In this document: positions 1-6,033 of the stretch, one piece after another
How positions within the stretch are numbered: position 1 is the stretch's first letter
Layout of the letters: each line of letters opens with the position of its first letter
Source: Patescibacteria group bacterium
Lineage (GTDB): Bacteria; Patescibacteriota; Patescibacteriia; S139-126
Length of the DNA: 11,901 nucleotides
Assembly: GCA_015485755.1 (NCBI GenBank)
Contig: WFTD01000023.1
Span: 1 to 11,901 of the forward strand
Direction: 5' to 3'
Notes under the pieces: model-generated
What the model was told of the DNA's origin: nothing
The model's input: the letters and a program-made list of their open reading frames with translations, nothing else
Databases searched by the model: none
Made by a program: the position numbers and the translations under genes

Positions 1-17
1 ATGTGTATAAGAGACAG
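1..17 (+). other. Tn5/Nextera mosaic-end adapter remnant
   Basis: The first 17 bases are identical to the last 17 of the 19-base Tn5 transposase mosaic end used in Nextera libraries (AGATGTGTATAAGAGACAG). This is synthetic sequence left at a contig end and not part of the genome. The first trustworthy genomic base is about position 18, and anything that seems to start before it has no biological upstream context here. Confidence 0.95.
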
Positions 18-40
18 ATATATAAATAAGGAGGTAAGTT

Positions 41-184
41 ATGGATTTAAAAAATCACTTTGCTTTTTGTCAATATTTTTCGCGCCGGCAGAAAAAAACA
101 AAAGAAGGGAGGGGTGTTGTGATTAGAAGACAGCCCCGCCGGCCAATCAAAAGGATTTTTTTAAAACACGCAGCCGCTAGTTAG
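41..184 (+). CDS. Small basic hypothetical protein (47 aa)
   Basis: This short ORF starts with ATG at 41, five bases after a strong SD (AAGGAGGT, 29-36), and ends at TAG 182-184. The product is very basic, with Arg/Lys clusters around residues 15-24 and 29-38, and has no transmembrane segment or motif I recognise. An in-frame GTG at 119, preceded by GGGAGG, could give a shorter 21-residue form. The stop codon is exactly the three-base loop of the terminator at 172-200. The strong SD is notable because almost no other gene here has one. It could be a real small protein or a leader peptide; conservation in relatives would decide. Function unknown. Confidence 0.45.
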   Translation: MDLKNHFAFCQYFSRRQKKTKEGRGVVIRRQPRRPIKRIFLKHAAAS

Positions 185-200
185 ACTAGCGGCTTCTTTT
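172..200 (+). terminator. Rho-independent terminator with stop-codon loop
   Basis: A perfect 10-bp stem pairs 172-181 (AGCCGCTAGT) with 185-194 (ACTAGCGGCT). It closes a three-base loop TAG and is followed by the T-rich tract TCTTTTATT. The loop is the stop codon of the preceding small ORF, so a terminating ribosome would cover the hairpin. It separates whatever lies upstream from the antiporter gene. Confidence 0.85.
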
Positions 201-214
201 ATTAAGAAAGAATT

Positions 215-249
215 AGTTGTATACTTAAAATATAATAATAAAAAATAGC
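215..249 (+). promoter_or_regulatory. Putative promoter for the antiporter operon
   Basis: A perfect TATAAT -10 hexamer lies at 231-236, between the terminator and the ATG at 250. No good TTGACA-like -35 is present at the expected distance. Transcription would start around 243, leaving a 5' leader of only a few bases. That suggests a nearly leaderless mRNA and agrees with the absence of an SD before the ATG. Confidence 0.45.
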
Positions 250-1416
250 ATGAACATTTTTCTCTTTATTGGTTTGGTTTTTATTATAACTTTTTGGCTG
301 GGAAAATTATTAGAGAAGATACATATTCCTTGGATTTTTGCTGCGCTGCTGGTCGGTATGGCAGTGCCGGTATTTTTTGGCGGTAGCATTGTCAGTGATA
401 GCATTTTTATTTGGCTGGCTCAGTTGGGCATGTATTTTCTTTTGTTTATGATTGGTTTTGAGCTTGATTTGGTTAAGTTGAAAAAGAGCAGCGGTTTTAT
501 TTTTAAATCATCAGCAGTGATTTTATTTTTAAGCGCTATAGTTGGAGCGGTTATTATTCATTGGTGGTTGGAATACAGCTGGTTTATTTCACTTGTTATT
601 GGCGCTTCCTTTGCTACTGTAGGCGAGGCAATTTTACTGCCGATTTTAGACAGTTTTGGCATTGTCAATAAGCCCCTGGGACAGTTGATTATCGGCATTG
701 GAACAGTTGATGATGTAGTAGAGGTTGTAGTTTTGGTGATTGTCTCTTTGGTCGCTGGCATTGGTTATCCCGGTAAAATTTATGCGGTGCTATTTGCTTT
801 ATTTTTATTATTTGGTATTACGGCTGTTTTATCCAAGATGAAACAAAGGGGAGTTCCTTTTCGTTTTGCGAATGTTGAGACTTTGTTTTTTATCGCTATG
901 AGCCTGCTTTTTTTGTTCATTGGCATTGGCCAGTTTGCTTATGCTGAAGCAGTGGCAGCTTTATTGTCTGGGGTTGCTTTGCGCACTTTTGTTCCTAATA
1001 AACGTTTGGAATTTATTGACAGGGAAATTAGGGCTGTTTCTTATGGATTGTTTGCCCCAATATTTTTTGTTTGGGCTGGGGCAAGTATGGATGTTAGGTA
1101 CCTGACAGCTGAACCTTATTTGGTGGCCGGGATAGTAATAGCTACTTTTATAATAAAGTTGTTTGGCGCTTATTGGCTTACTGCAAAAGATTTGGGATGG
1201 CGCCAGTCTCTTTTGTTGGGGGTGGGGTTGTCAGTGAGGTTTAGTACCAGTATTGTGGTTACCAAAATTATGTTGGATAGTGGGTTGATTGATCAAAAAT
1301 TGTATTCTCTTATAATTGCTTCATCTATTATCTTTACTTTATTAATACCGCCTTTGTTTGCCGGTTTGTTTTATCATTGGCAAAAAGTAAATGTACCACG
1401 GACTATCAACAATTGA
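250..1416 (+). CDS. Cation:proton antiporter, CPA2/Kef-like
   Basis: This is a 388-residue integral membrane protein made almost wholly of hydrophobic helices (about 12), matching the Na+/H+ exchanger domain of the CPA2 superfamily. Visible signatures are GFELDL at 69-74 (the GxELD element after helix 3), a DD pair at 154-155 in the mid-membrane segment GTVDDVVEV, FFVWAGASMDV at 272-282 (compare FFVSxGMSID in Kef proteins) and a membrane lysine at 303. The Asp-Asp pair is the ion-binding signature of electrogenic Na+/H+ antiporters such as NapA. The C-terminal RCK/TrkA domain of KefB/KefC is missing: the protein ends about 10 residues after the last helix. The reading frame overlaps the next gene by 26 bases, implying translational coupling with the cation ATPase. 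The exact ion (Na+ or K+) cannot be read from the sequence. Confidence 0.88.
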   Translation: MNIFLFIGLVFIITFWLGKLLEKIHIPWIFAALLVGMAVPVFFGGSIVSDSIFIWLAQLGMYFLLFMIGFELDLVKLKKSSGFIFKSSAVILFLSAIVGAVIIHWWLEYSWFISLVIGASFATVGEAILLPILDSFGIVNKPLGQLIIGIGTVDDVVEVVVLVIVSLVAGIGYPGKIYAVLFALFLLFGITAVLSKMKQRGVPFRFANVETLFFIAMSLLFLFIGIGQFAYAEAVAALLSGVALRTFVPNKRLEFIDREIRAVSYGLFAPIFFVWAGASMDVRYLTAEPYLVAGIVIATFIIKLFGAYWLTAKDLGWRQSLLLGVGLSVRFSTSIVVTKIMLDSGLIDQKLYSLIIASSIIFTLLIPPLFAGLFYHWQKVNVPRTINN

Positions 1417-3925
1417 AGCCCGTAAATTATTGGTTCAATACGGGCCTAATACCATCCAAACATCTTCATCGCGGAAGTGGTTTAGGATATTATTACAGCA
1501 ATTTACTTCTCCGGTTTTATTGATTTTGATAGCGGCGGCAATTGTTTCTTTTGCAGCTAACTATTTTTCTCATAATTTTGGGGACATTATTGATAGTATT
1601 CTTATTTTGATCATTGTTTTCTTGTCAGCTTTAGCTGGTTTTTTTCAAGATTTTAAGGCGGAAAAAACCATGGAGGCTTTAGTCCAGTTGGGCGAACCGC
1701 AGGTGTTGGTCATCAGGTCTGGCCGAGAAACAAAGGTTCCTCAAGCAGAAATAGTGCCTGGCGATATTATAATTTTGTCAGAAGGTGATATTATTCCAGC
1801 TGACGCCAGCTTGCTTGAGGCGCATTATTTATCTTGCGATGAGTCTATTTTGACCGGAGAAAATAGGGCGGTAGGCAAGCAGTCTGGCGATATTGTTTAT
1901 CGCGGGACAGCTGTGCAGGTAGGCAGAGGCGTGGCCAAAGTAATTGCAACCGGTTCTCAGACTAAATTAGGCGAGATTGCAAGCGCTTTGCAGTCAATTT
2001 CTCCCGGCGTGGGGGTGTTTGAGCGAGAGCTAAAGCATCTCAGTTCTTTTTTACTAAAGATGATTGGCATTATTGTTGTTATTATTTTGGCTGTAGGAGT
2101 TGTTAAATTTGATTTTTGGCAAGCGTTTTTATTGGCGGTAGCATTGGCAGTAGCAGCGATTCCAGAGGGATTGCCAGCTGTTTTGACAGTTGTACTGGCA
2201 ATGGGGGCTCATGCTATGGCCAAAAAGAAGGCTTTGGTGCGAAAATTGAGCGCAGTTGAGTCAATGGGCGATATTGAAGTTATTTGCACTGACAAAACCG
2301 GCACTTTGACCCGTAATGAAATGCAAGCAGTTTCTTTATGGCAGGATGGCAGGTTGATTTCAGCGCACGGATTAAGAGGAAAGATTGAACCTTCATTGCG
2401 CCAGTTGATATTGGCAAGTTTGTTGGCAAATGACGTCAGGGTTAGCGTGGGCAGAAAAGGAGCAGTTCATTATTTTGGCGAGCAAACAGAAGTGGCTTTA
2501 GTAAAAATGGCCAGGCCGATTGTCAAAGATCAGGCGGCAGAATTTATTAGGTTGGACGAGAGGCCTTTTTCTTCCGACCGTAAAATGATGAGCGTATTAG
2601 TAAAACATAATTCAGGTAAATTGTATTTGTTCAGCAAAGGAGCGCCTGATGTTATTATCACAAAAAGCACTCATTATTTGACAGCTGACAATAAAATCAA
2701 AAAATTAACAGAAGAGCAGCGCCGGCAAATTAACAGCTATTACCGCCAATTGGCTTCTCAATCCTTGCGTTTGATTGGTTGTGCTTTTAAGGATGTGGTT
2801 AACCAAAACAATTTCAAGGAAGATCGCCTAGTTTGGTTGGGGATGATAGCTTTGTTTGATCCGCCGCGTGAAGAAGTGAGAGACGCTTTGGCTGACACTC
2901 AGCGAGCTGGCATTAGGACAATAATGCTGACAGGCGACCATGCCGCTACCGCTGCAGCAGTAGCAAAGCAAGTTGGGCTGGCAAGCGCCGGCGTGATAAG
3001 CGGTCCTGAGATTGATAAAATGTCAGATAAAAGTTTATTAAACAAACTAGATAAAGGTATTAATATTTTTGCCAGAATTTCTCCTTTTCATAAGCTGCGC
3101 ATTTTACGGTTGCTACAGCAACGTTATCATAGTGTGGCTATGACTGGCGATGGCGTTAATGATGCTTTGGCTTTAAAGCAAGCCGATGTCGGCATTGCTA
3201 TGGGCATCAAGGGAACTGAGGTTGCCAAGCAGGCCAGTGATATTATTTTGCTTAATGATAATTTTGCTACAATCAGAGACGCAATCAAGGAGGGCAGGCG
3301 CAGCTTAGATAATATTGCCAAATTTGTTAATTATTTGTCAGTTTCTAATTTAGCAGAAGTAGGTGTTATTTTTATTTCTACTTTATTTTTTAGCTTGAAT
3401 GAACCAATTTTACTTCCCGTCCATATTTTATGGATAAATTTAATTACTGATGGAGCTCCTGCCCTAGCTTTGGGTTTAGATCCGGCCCGTCCCAACTTGA
3501 TGCGCCAAGCGCCGCGCCGAGGAAGGCCTTTGATTGACAAGCGTTTAAAAGCTATTATTGGTGCTATTGGTTTAAAAAAGACATTGGTTTTGTTAGTTAC
3601 TTTCGTTGTTATCCTTCCGCAAGGATTGGCAGTTGCCCGCACAGCTTTATTTACCGGTTTTATTTTGTATGAATTTGTGCGGATTGCCTCAATTCGGGCC
3701 CAGGAAAGATTGAAGTGGTATGATAACAAGTGGTTGCTGGCCGCTTTGGTTTTGTCACTGGTTTTGCAATTGATTATCATGTATTCTCCTTTACATAAAT
3801 TTTTTCAAGTTGAACCTTTGGGATTTTATCCCTGGTTGATTTTACTGGCCGGTGTTGTTGTTGGTTATTTTTCAGCAATTTACATTACCAAAATTATTGA
3901 TAATAAATTTAAAAAATATGAGTGA
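1391..3925 (+). CDS. P-type (PII) Ca2+-type cation-transporting ATPase
   Basis: The 844-residue protein has the complete PII layout: an N-terminal GLSTIEARKLLVQYGPN segment, two helices, an actuator domain with TGEN at 155-158, helix M4 with PEGLP at 258-262, the phosphorylation site DKTGTLT at 301-307 (Asp301 forms the aspartyl-phosphate), KGAPD at 416-420 for nucleotide binding, DPPR at 490-493, TGD at 514-516, the hinge TGDGVND at 585-591, then M5-M10. Cation-site residues resemble SERCA/PMR1: Glu in PEGLP, NxxE in M5 (SNLAEV) and NxxD in M6 (WINLITDG). This favours Ca2+ (or Mn2+) export over Na+/K+ or heavy metals. TGEN in place of TGES is a variant I associate with PMR1-like pumps. The start at 1391 begins the conserved N-terminal motif and lies inside the antiporter gene. 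The last 8 bases overlap the HtrA gene. Confidence 0.93.
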   Translation: MYHGLSTIEARKLLVQYGPNTIQTSSSRKWFRILLQQFTSPVLLILIAAAIVSFAANYFSHNFGDIIDSILILIIVFLSALAGFFQDFKAEKTMEALVQLGEPQVLVIRSGRETKVPQAEIVPGDIIILSEGDIIPADASLLEAHYLSCDESILTGENRAVGKQSGDIVYRGTAVQVGRGVAKVIATGSQTKLGEIASALQSISPGVGVFERELKHLSSFLLKMIGIIVVIILAVGVVKFDFWQAFLLAVALAVAAIPEGLPAVLTVVLAMGAHAMAKKKALVRKLSAVESMGDIEVICTDKTGTLTRNEMQAVSLWQDGRLISAHGLRGKIEPSLRQLILASLLANDVRVSVGRKGAVHYFGEQTEVALVKMARPIVKDQAAEFIRLDERPFSSDRKMMSVLVKHNSGKLYLFSKGAPDVIITKSTHYLTADNKIKKLTEEQRRQINSYYRQLASQSLRLIGCAFKDVVNQNNFKEDRLVWLGMIALFDPPREEVRDALADTQRAGIRTIMLTGDHAATAAAVAKQVGLASAGVISGPEIDKMSDKSLLNKLDKGINIFARISPFHKLRILRLLQQRYHSVAMTGDGVNDALALKQADVGIAMGIKGTEVAKQASDIILLNDNFATIRDAIKEGRRSLDNIAKFVNYLSVSNLAEVGVIFISTLFFSLNEPILLPVHILWINLITDGAPALALGLDPARPNLMRQAPRRGRPLIDKRLKAIIGAIGLKKTLVLLVTFVVILPQGLAVARTALFTGFILYEFVRIASIRAQERLKWYDNKWLLAALVLSLVLQLIIMYSPLHKFFQVEPLGFYPWLILLAGVVVGYFSAIYITKIIDNKFKKYE

Positions 3926-4859
3926 TACATTTTATAAAACTATTATCGTTATAATACTTGCTTCTTTGGCAGCTTTAACTATTTTGGGCTGGCAACAATT
4001 CAGGCAAGTTGCCGCCTTGCAAGACTTATTGGTAAAACAGCAGGATTTGATTCAGAACTTGCAGTTAAGCATTACTGATACAAATAAAAAAATTTCACGA
4101 ACCAGTCCGCCTCCTCCTCCACCTGCAACTAACACTCCTTCAGCTAATCCAGATGAGCTGCTCACCCAGGCAGTGGCCAAAGTAGCGCCGGCAGTTGTGT
4201 CAATTGTTATTAGCAAAGACGTGCCCTTACTTGAGATTGATTATGTCAACCCTTTTGGCAATGATCCTTTTTTTCATGATTTTGGCATAAGAATACCAGT
4301 TTATCGGCAAAAAGGTTTTACAGAGAAAAAAGTAGGTGCGGGTACTGGTTTTATAATAAATTCTAATGGTTATATAGTTACCAACCGCCATGTTGTGTCT
4401 GACCCTCAAGCAAAATACACAGTTTTGTTAAGTGATGGCAACCAGAAACAAGCTCAGGTTATTTATATAGATGAGAAGTGGGATATTGCGGTGCTTAAAA
4501 TTGATGGCGGCAATTACCCTTATGTTAAATTGGGAAATTCAGATAAGTTAAAGCTTGGTCAGACAGTTTTGGCGATTGGCAATGCTTTGGGTGAGTATAG
4601 TAATTCTGTGTCAGTAGGCATAATTTCTGGATTAAATCGGACGATTGAAGCTGCCGGCAATGGCCAGGTGGAGAGACTTGAAGGTGTTATTCAAACAGAT
4701 GCGGCTATTAACCCTGGCAATTCAGGCGGTCCTTTGGTTGATTTGCAGGGAGAAGTTATTGGAGTAAATGTAGCCACGGTGCGCGGTTCAGAAAATATTG
4801 GATTTGCCATACCTATTAATATAGTTAAGCAAATTTTAGCTAGGGAAAAATTTTTTTAA
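3918..4859 (+). CDS. HtrA/DegP-family serine protease, membrane-anchored, no PDZ domain
   Basis: From ATG at 3918 (overlapping the ATPase stop by 8 bases) the product is 313 residues. It has one N-terminal membrane anchor at about 8-24, a short predicted coiled coil (about 28-58), a proline run at 64-69 and a linker, then a chymotrypsin-fold S1C protease domain. The triad is His158 (TNRHVV), Asp189 (WDIAVLK) and Ser269 (PGNSGGP). The conserved GFAIPI strand is at 295-300, but the chain ends 13 residues later, so the PDZ domain(s) of DegP/DegS/HtrA are absent. Only 15 bases separate the stop from the sigma gene, so no PDZ remnant is hidden by a frameshift. It probably sits extracytoplasmically, cleaving misfolded envelope proteins or acting in regulated proteolysis. 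An earlier in-frame start at 3852 exists but would bury the anchor behind 22 residues. Confidence 0.93.
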   Translation: MSDTFYKTIIVIILASLAALTILGWQQFRQVAALQDLLVKQQDLIQNLQLSITDTNKKISRTSPPPPPPATNTPSANPDELLTQAVAKVAPAVVSIVISKDVPLLEIDYVNPFGNDPFFHDFGIRIPVYRQKGFTEKKVGAGTGFIINSNGYIVTNRHVVSDPQAKYTVLLSDGNQKQAQVIYIDEKWDIAVLKIDGGNYPYVKLGNSDKLKLGQTVLAIGNALGEYSNSVSVGIISGLNRTIEAAGNGQVERLEGVIQTDAAINPGNSGGPLVDLQGEVIGVNVATVRGSENIGFAIPINIVKQILAREKFF

Positions 4860-4874
4860 TTCATTTGAATTTGT

Positions 4875-5474
4875 ATGAAAAGAAATTTGGACCAGCAGAT
4901 TATTACTGCTGCCAAAAAGGACCCGCGTTTATATGAGGAAATTTATAAAAAATATTCTGGAAAAATATTTAATTATTTTTGGTATAGAGTTGGTCACAAT
5001 GTAGAGCTGGCTGAGGATCTGATGCAAGAAACTTTTTTGCGGGCTTTTATGCATTTGCCCAAGTTCAGGCAAAGGTCTTATTCTTATTTAACTTATCTTT
5101 TAACAATTGCCCGGCATATTTTAATCAGTCATTGGCGCAAACAGCGGTCTACTGTGAGTTTGGAAGAGTTAACCGATGTTCCGGCTGAAATCACAAGAAC
5201 GGTTGAGCGAAAGTTGGCAGCAGAGAAATTATGGCGGGCAGTTCAGCAGCTCAGCGCTAACGAAAGAGACGCTTTGTTCCTTTATTATCGCGAAGGCATT
5301 CCCATTAAGGAGATTGCCAAAATTATGAATAAGACTCCAAATGCAGTTAAAATTTATTTGTCTCGGGCAAGAAAGAAGTTAAAGCAGCATCCTGATTTAC
5401 GCGAATTGGTTGGTTGTTTTTCTGACAGAAAAAAAGCCTACACTGCTCCTATATTTTTACAAAAATTAAAATGA
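4875..5474 (+). CDS. RNA polymerase sigma-70 family factor, ECF type
   Basis: The 199-residue protein has the two-domain ECF layout. Sigma region 2 is at about 22-90, with the core-binding element AEDLMQETFLRAF around 46-58 and a region 2.3/2.4 stretch with aromatic residues (YSYLTYLLTIARHILISHWRKQ). Region 4 is at about 124-171, with the helix-turn-helix IKEIAKIMNKTPNAVKIYLSRARKKL for the -35 element. Regions 1 and 3 are absent. A basic tail of about 28 residues follows region 4. No anti-sigma factor (ZAS zinc motif or single-helix membrane protein) lies next to it; its neighbour is the HtrA protease, 15 bases upstream. The stop codon TGA at 5472-5474 is part of an ECF-like promoter, making the structured RNA/Hsp20 unit the obvious candidate target. 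No SD precedes the start. Confidence 0.92.
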   Translation: MKRNLDQQIITAAKKDPRLYEEIYKKYSGKIFNYFWYRVGHNVELAEDLMQETFLRAFMHLPKFRQRSYSYLTYLLTIARHILISHWRKQRSTVSLEELTDVPAEITRTVERKLAAEKLWRAVQQLSANERDALFLYYREGIPIKEIAKIMNKTPNAVKIYLSRARKKLKQHPDLRELVGCFSDRKKAYTAPIFLQKLK

Positions 5475-5510
5475 AACCTTTTTCACTTGTTTGCGTTTAA
5501 TATAGTGAAA
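5472..5510 (+). promoter_or_regulatory. ECF-type promoter, TGAAAC-N16-CGTT
   Basis: TGAAAC at 5472-5477 and CGTT at 5494-5497 are separated by exactly 16 bases. This matches the -35/-10 form used by sigW/sigM-type ECF sigma factors (TGAAAC-N16-CGTA/C). A sigma-70-like -10 (TATAGT 5501-5506 or TAATAT 5498-5503) is also present but lacks a good -35. Transcription from the ECF element would begin at about 5503-5507. A perfect 7-bp inverted repeat (TTTCACT 5481-5487, AGTGAAA 5504-5510) brackets the -10 and start site and could be an operator. The -35 element overlaps the sigma gene's stop codon. The target assignment is inference from adjacency and consensus match. Confidence 0.65.
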
Positions 5511-5543
5511 GAAATATCCCACCGAGAAAGGAGGTGAGGATAT

Positions 5544-5597
5544 ATGAAGCTGCAGAAGTGGTTAAAGTGGTATGCTGTTAGAGAAAATAAGATCTAG
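5544..5597 (+). CDS. 17-residue leader peptide
   Basis: ATG at 5544 opens a 17-codon ORF (sequence MKLQKWLKWYAVRENKI) that ends at TAG 5595-5597. It follows a very strong SD: 5525-5537 (AGAAAGGAGGTGA) would pair over 13 nt with a typical 16S rRNA 3' tail. The peptide is basic with two Trp residues. The SD lies partly in a hairpin (5514-5523 with 5533-5543) ending one base before the ATG. The 3' part of the ORF overlaps the RNA hairpin 5574-5601, so translation would change the RNA fold. The SD is clear; whether the peptide matters or only ribosome passage or binding does is unknown. Confidence 0.5.
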   Translation: MKLQKWLKWYAVRENKI

Positions 5598-5802
5598 CAG
5601 CTACCGCAGGTTTTACAAGTGAATATTAGCAAAACATACCGTGCGCTAAATAGCGGACGGATGCTTCTGGGGTCACCCAGAAGAGGCTTGAGTGATAAGT
5701 AATAATCAGCCATCTGGTTAACACTTATTGCTTAAGGGATTTTTCCCGCCTTCCTTGCTACCGCCCTTTGAGGATTGGTAAAAACACGGAGCTTTAAGCG
5801 TA

Positions 5803-5925
5803 TTGCCTCGCCGCTTAAAGCTGACGGTTTTTACCAATCCGAGTCGGGTTGTCGCCCGATTAGACTAAGGGCGGCTAACCTGCAGGGAATGGTAGCAAGG
5901 AAGGAAACGGCTGTCAGCGAGGCAA
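5803..5925 (+). promoter_or_regulatory. Apical-loop pseudoknot in the structured RNA
   Basis: Nine of the 11 loop bases capping the long hairpin (TTGCCTCGC, 5803-5811) are perfectly complementary to GCGAGGCAA at 5917-5925, beyond the closing helix. The 3' partner can instead form a local hairpin: GGCAAG 5921-5926 with CTTGTC 5932-5937, stacked on 5915-5918/5939-5942 and 5909-5913/5943-5947. The two states exclude each other. A further option is CCCTTCT 5927-5933 with AGAAGGG 5970-5976. Confidence 0.6.
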
Positions 5926-6015
5926 GCCCTTCTTGTCGGCTGCAGCCGGTTTAAATAGGGAAGCCAGAGAGAAGGGTAAAGGTCGAATAAAATTTAAAAA
6001 TAAAATAATTAATTA

Positions 6016-6027
6016 GGAAAGGAGGTG
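6016..6027 (+). promoter_or_regulatory. Strong SD that fixes the Hsp20 start
   Basis: GAAAGGAGGTGG precedes the ATG at 6034 with good spacing. The in-frame GTG codons at 6025 and 6028 fall within or right next to the SD, so they cannot be the start. The core AAAGGAGGTG is identical to the SD core of the 17-codon leader ORF upstream. Confidence 0.8.
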
Positions 6028-6033
6028 GTGCTT

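Larger units (their letters stand above)
5514..5985 (+). ncRNA. Large structured RNA leader upstream of Hsp20 (unassigned class)
   Basis: This region has no substantial ORF and is packed with inverted repeats. Helices read by eye are: 5514-5523/5533-5543 (10 bp, one bulge); 5574-5581/5594-5601 (8 bp); 5664-5671/5676-5683 (8 bp, loop GTCA); 5687-5700/5723-5736 (14 bp with G-U pairs) enclosing 5703-5709/5714-5720; 5749-5762/5891-5904 (14 bp, perfect); 5763-5768/5867-5872; 5772-5785/5827-5840 (14 bp, perfect); 5790-5800/5812-5822 (11 bp, perfect) beyond a symmetric 4x4 internal loop; and a hairpin at about 5844-5859. The apical loop 5803-5811 is complementary over 9 nt to 5917-5925. I see no RNase P, tmRNA, SRP or intron hallmarks. 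There is no terminator before Hsp20, so it is probably a 5' leader, perhaps processed into a separate RNA. The long-range pairings extend it around the gene. Confidence 0.8.

Noticed and set aside
837..865. Second ECF-like promoter TGAAAC-N17-CGTT
   Set aside because: It lies inside the antiporter coding sequence (encoding MKQRGVPFRF), has different spacing, and no gene start follows nearby.
3331..3780. 149-codon minus-strand ORF
   Set aside because: It is antisense to the C-terminal membrane region of the P-ATPase, which has full family motifs. The translated peptide resembles no protein and has no start signals. The same reasoning applies to the other minus-strand ORFs inside genes (558-761, 3127-3321, 4227-4409, 6187-6525, 8160-8357, 11471-11716).
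1391..5474. UGA recoded to glycine (Gracilibacteria/Absconditabacteria code)
   Set aside because: The antiporter, P-ATPase, sigma and ABC ATPase genes all end at TGA exactly where the family lengths and next-gene overlaps expect a stop.
5481..5510. CIRCE (HrcA) operator upstream of Hsp20
   Set aside because: CIRCE is TTAGCACTC-N9-GAGTGCTAA; the repeat here is TTTCACT-N16-AGTGAAA, with different arm sequence and spacing.
5514..5985. RNase P RNA, tmRNA, SRP RNA, or group I/II intron
   Set aside because: I looked for the RNase P P4 elements (GAGGAAAGTCC and ACAGAA...GGCTTA), the tmRNA 3' T-arm, the SRP GGAAG loop domain, group I P7/Q-R motifs and group II domain V. AAGGAAGGAAACGGC and CCTGCAGGGAA look slightly suggestive but lack the surrounding structure and order.
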